A stretch of DNA of 8,105 bases, taken from the NCBI GenBank assembly GCA_045531755.1, contig JAZSEP010000036.1, positions 1 to 8,105 of the forward strand, in the 5' to 3' direction. The position numbers were made by a program, and so were the translations under genes. The notes below the pieces were generated by a model, which made no database searches, was not told the origin of the DNA, and saw nothing but the letters and a program-made list of their open reading frames with translations. Position 1 is the stretch's first letter. Every line of letters begins with the position of its first letter. This document shows, one piece after another, positions 7,090-8,105 of the stretch. This DNA comes from UBA11540 sp045531755 (GTDB lineage Bacteria; Bacillota; Clostridia; Oscillospirales; Ruminococcaceae).

Positions 7090-7118
7090 TTTTCAAAAGC
7101 TTGTGTTCAAAATATAGA
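7090..7118 (+). promoter_or_regulatory. Weak SigA-like promoter of the M23 gene
   Basis: TTTTCA (7090-7095), a 17-nt spacer and TATAGA (7113-7118) match consensus 4/6 each. The downstream ribosome site GGAGGTG (7120-7126) almost abuts the -10, so if this promoter is real the transcript would start within or next to the ribosome site, which weakens the case. I did not find a convincing SigF/SigG-type promoter in the 7041-7134 interval either. Confidence 0.25.
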
Positions 7119-7134
7119 CGGAGGTGCTAAAAGC

Positions 7135-7866
7135 ATGAACAAAAACTCAAAAATAGCAAAATTTATTTCGGGCAAAGGTTTTTACGTTGCGCTTGCGGTC
7201 TGCCTCATCGGTGCAGGTGCAGCTTCATGGATAGCTGTGGACAGAACTCTCTCGGGACTTGAAGGCGACGTCCCTGATACAGCGTCAAACGTAGGTTTTT
7301 TCGAAACAAGCGGCTCGGCAGACGTGGGAAAGCACACGAGCAATATTCAGAAAGAGCCTTCACAAAATCCATCACACTCCTCTTCACAGCCTTCGGGCTC
7401 TGCAAGCTCTACAGATACTACCGTGAAGGCCGAGCCCTCGCAAACTCAGCAAAAGCAGTATTTTATGTTACCCGTGAGCGGTGAAATTCAACAGGAATAC
7501 TCCAACCGCGAGCTCGTCAAATCGGTTACTATGGGCGACTGGCGCACACATAACGGTGTGGATATCGCCTGCGCGGAGAACACCTCGGTGCGTTGTTTCT
7601 CGGACGGAGTTGTCACCCAAATCAGCGAGGACAAGCTGTGGGGTACGGTTGTCAAGATGGAGCATCCAAACGGATACGTTTCGGTTTATTGCGGACTGAA
7701 CCCCGAGCTTAACATAAAAGAGGGTCAGGAAGTTGAAATCGGACATATAATTGGTACTACAGGAAACACTTCTGCCATAGAAATAGGACAGGAGCCTCAT
7801 CTGCATTTCGAGGTTATCAAAAACGGAACTACAGTCGACCCGATAAAGCTTATTTCGGGCAAATAA
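7135..7866 (+). CDS. Membrane-anchored M23 (LytM) metallopeptidase-like protein, SpoIIQ-like
   Basis: 243 residues. A short basic cytosolic tail (1-15) leads into one membrane segment (about 16-34) that leaves the rest outside the membrane. A Ser/Gln/Pro-rich linker (about 58-107) follows, then an M23/LytM domain (about 110-240). HxxxD is present (His139, Asp143), as is HxH (His222, His224), so all three expected zinc ligands are in place. The histidine normally found in the YxH motif is missing: Tyr185-Cys-Gly187 stands there. M23 enzymes cleave peptidoglycan cross-bridges or stems, but several spore-engulfment (SpoIIQ) proteins keep the fold with altered catalytic residues. Single-pass topology, length and this change make a SpoIIQ-like role plausible, although spoIID and spoIIID are not visible next to it. 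The ATG is supported by GGAGGTG 8 nt upstream. The gene is monocistronic, with a terminator after it. Confidence 0.85.
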   Translation: MNKNSKIAKFISGKGFYVALAVCLIGAGAASWIAVDRTLSGLEGDVPDTASNVGFFETSGSADVGKHTSNIQKEPSQNPSHSSSQPSGSASSTDTTVKAEPSQTQQKQYFMLPVSGEIQQEYSNRELVKSVTMGDWRTHNGVDIACAENTSVRCFSDGVVTQISEDKLWGTVVKMEHPNGYVSVYCGLNPELNIKEGQEVEIGHIIGTTGNTSAIEIGQEPHLHFEVIKNGTTVDPIKLISGK

Positions 7867-7913
7867 ATACACCCTGCCCTCAGCCTGTAACAAAACAGGG
7901 CGGATAGGGGCAA

Positions 7914-7943
7914 AAAAGCCGAGCGAATTTTCGCTCGGCTTTT
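7914..7943 (+). terminator. Intrinsic terminator after the M23 gene
   Basis: A 14-bp perfect inverted repeat with a GC-rich core (GCCGAGCGA/TCGCTCGGC) runs 7914-7927 and 7930-7943. The right arm ends in TTTT followed by CATCTTT. It begins 48 nt after the M23 stop codon. The left arm also starts with an A-run, so it could terminate in both directions. Confidence 0.9.
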
Positions 7944-7986
7944 CATCTTTCTGTTTCGGTGTGTACTATAACATAATTCTTGGGGC

Positions 7987-8015
7987 TTGACTTTATTGCT
8001 TTAAATCGGTATACT
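7987..8015 (+). promoter_or_regulatory. Strong SigA-type promoter of the gene starting at 8049
   Basis: -35 TTGACT (7987-7992), a 17-nt spacer and -10 TATACT (8010-8015), each 5/6 to consensus. This is the best promoter in the window. Transcription would start near 8022, leaving a leader of about 27 nt containing AAGGAG (8035-8040). Confidence 0.8.
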
Positions 8016-8048
8016 ATCCTTGTTGACTACTTTTAAGGAGATTTTATC

Positions 8049-8105
8049 ATGCACTTTAAGAAAATTTTTGCGATTTTACTTTGTCTGACCTTGGCGGCTT
8101 CCCTT
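8049..8105 (+). CDS. Exported protein, signal-peptide start only (partial)
   Basis: The ATG at 8049-8051 follows an AAGGAGAT ribosome site (8035-8042) by 6 nt and a near-consensus promoter. Only 19 codons are visible before the window ends: MHFKKIFAILLCLTLAASL. A Lys-Lys charged start followed by a hydrophobic core is a typical Sec signal peptide, possibly of a lipoprotein, but the cleavage site is beyond the edge. Its function cannot be read. Confidence 0.75.
   Translation, partial: MHFKKIFAILLCLTLAASL

Noticed and set aside
7468..7893. 141-codon open frame on the minus strand across the M23 domain
   Set aside because: It is antisense to the conserved HxxxD and HxH region, with no recognisable family.
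7872..7901. Possible GC-rich hairpin (CCCTG/CAGGG or GCCCT/AGGGC) between the M23 stop and its terminator
   Set aside because: It has only 5 bp of perfect pairing with a loop of 16-19 nt. The real terminator just downstream is far stronger, and no known RNA family was recognised.

Overview
The window looks like chromosomal DNA from a low-to-mid GC, anaerobic Firmicute, most likely a clostridial gut lineage (Ruminococcaceae/Oscillospiraceae-like). The grounds are strong AGGAGG-type ribosome sites, SigA-type promoters, a typical Gram-positive Mfd, a lipobox lipoprotein carrying a carbohydrate-active fusion, and an M23 protein of the SpoIIQ-like layout. No tRNA, rRNA, CRISPR array, insertion sequence or phage gene was seen. 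The organism assignment is inference from protein character only.

Layout. (1) 1-3744, minus strand: mfd, the transcription-repair coupling factor, complete at 1162 residues from the chosen start. It is followed with an 8-nt overlap by the first 87 codons of a gene resembling the N-terminus of FkbM-type methyltransferases, which runs off the window. (2) 3745-3880: a compact divergent promoter region with two back-to-back SigA promoters (both 17-nt spacers, both extended -10) and a 13-bp perfect inverted repeat bracketing the rightward promoter. (3) 3881-5395, plus strand: a secreted lipoprotein with an F5/8 type C (discoidin/CBM32-like) domain, a CE2-like beta-sandwich and a C-terminal SGNH/GDSL esterase domain. 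It is probably a surface polysaccharide deacetylase. (4) 5440-5473: a perfect 15-bp hairpin acting as a bidirectional terminator between convergent genes. (5) 5478-7012, minus strand: a two-gene operon of a small PII-like protein and a CPA2 cation:proton antiporter with a DD ion-binding motif. (6) 7135-7866, plus strand: a membrane-anchored M23 (LytM) metallopeptidase-like protein, followed by a strong terminator. (7) 7987-8105: a near-consensus promoter and the signal-peptide start of another exported protein, cut by the window end.

How the genes relate. The neighbourhood is mostly a set of short independent transcription units. The exception with real functional coupling is the PII-like/antiporter pair. 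The small cytosolic protein is likely a sensor controlling ion exchange, by analogy with PII-like proteins paired with transporters (for example SbtB with SbtA). Its usual ATP-phosphate contact residues appear replaced, so it may sense something other than ATP/2-oxoglutarate. This is the best candidate in the window for an under-described system. The CE2-like lipoprotein, the M23 protein and the truncated exported protein all act at the cell envelope, but nothing in the sequence ties them into one pathway.
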